In this document: positions 23,890 through 23,956 of the stretch, piece after piece
Numbering within the stretch: the first letter of the stretch is position 1
How the letters are laid out: each line of letters begins with the position of its first letter
Source: Thermoplasmata archaeon
GTDB lineage: Archaea; Thermoplasmatota; E2; DHVEG-1
Direction: 5' to 3'
Assembly (NCBI GenBank): GCA_030637965.1
Contig: DAOWFO010000013.1
Location: forward strand, 1-23,956
DNA: 23,956 nt
Notes under the pieces: generated by a model
Seen by the model: only the letters and a program-made list of their open reading frames with translations
What the model was told of the DNA's origin: nothing
The model's database searches: none
Made by a program: the position numbers and the translations under genes

Positions 23890-23956
23890 TTATTTATTTT
23901 TCCACACAGGGTCCCGTTTCTCCATAAAGGCTGCTAGACCCTCATTTGCATCATCA
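23890..23956 (-). CDS. C-terminal end of an enoyl-CoA hydratase/isomerase (partial)
   Basis: On the minus strand the last 21 codons of a gene enter from the right edge and end with TAA at 23890-23892. The peptide DDANEGLAAFMEKRDPVW and its KNK end are the standard C-terminus of crotonase-family enzymes (usual form DxxEGxxAFxEKRxPxFxGx). It is separate from the hydratase domain in the fused gene, so the organism has at least two. The catalytic residues lie outside the window. Confidence 0.85.
   Translation of the reverse strand, partial: DDANEGLAAFMEKRDPVWKNK

Overview
The window is AT-rich DNA with tightly packed genes on both strands, almost certainly from an archaeon. The glycyl-tRNA synthetase is the single-chain archaeal/eukaryal type. 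The repair glycosylase looks like archaeal Ogg2. Several genes have TATA-like promoters, and starts with strong Shine-Dalgarno (SD) sequences sit beside apparently leaderless ones. A secreted gingipain-type protease together with a full set of beta-oxidation proteins would suit an uncultured, protein- and acid-degrading sediment archaeon such as a Thermoplasmatota (MBG-D-like) lineage. That placement is inference only.

Region 1 (1-5748, + strand) looks like protein and lysine breakdown. It holds the tail of a lysine-ketoglutarate reductase-like protein, a complete saccharopine dehydrogenase, a secreted C25 (gingipain-like) peptidase and a lysine 6-aminotransferase. Both enzymatic routes from lysine to 2-aminoadipate 6-semialdehyde therefore appear side by side.

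Region 2 (5955-9523, - strand) reads amidohydrolase, then a four-CBS-domain protein, then glycyl-tRNA synthetase, probably as one operon.

Region 3 (9567-13549, - strand) holds an AMP-forming acyl-CoA synthetase, a thiolase-fold protein that lacks the nucleophilic cysteine, and its DUF35 (Zn-ribbon/OB) partner. A small ferredoxin with one cluster cysteine replaced by serine diverges from the synthetase, followed by a GNAT acetyltransferase and a DUF2156 protein (13682-15287, + strand).

Region 4 (15304-17710) holds a small HTH regulator diverging from an Ogg2-type DNA glycosylase and a YHS-domain/permease fusion. A perfect 16-bp palindrome lies in the divergent gap.

Region 5 (17758-23956) is a fatty-acid/CoA-ester block: two convergent acyl-CoA dehydrogenases, an active-site-complete thiolase, a fused 3-hydroxyacyl-CoA dehydrogenase/enoyl-CoA hydratase, and the end of a further enoyl-CoA hydratase. 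Together these could carry acyl-CoA, or crotonyl-CoA derived from lysine, through to acetyl-CoA. No ETF, aminoadipate-semialdehyde dehydrogenase or glutaryl-CoA-forming enzyme is visible here. No tRNA, rRNA, CRISPR array or insertion sequence was seen.
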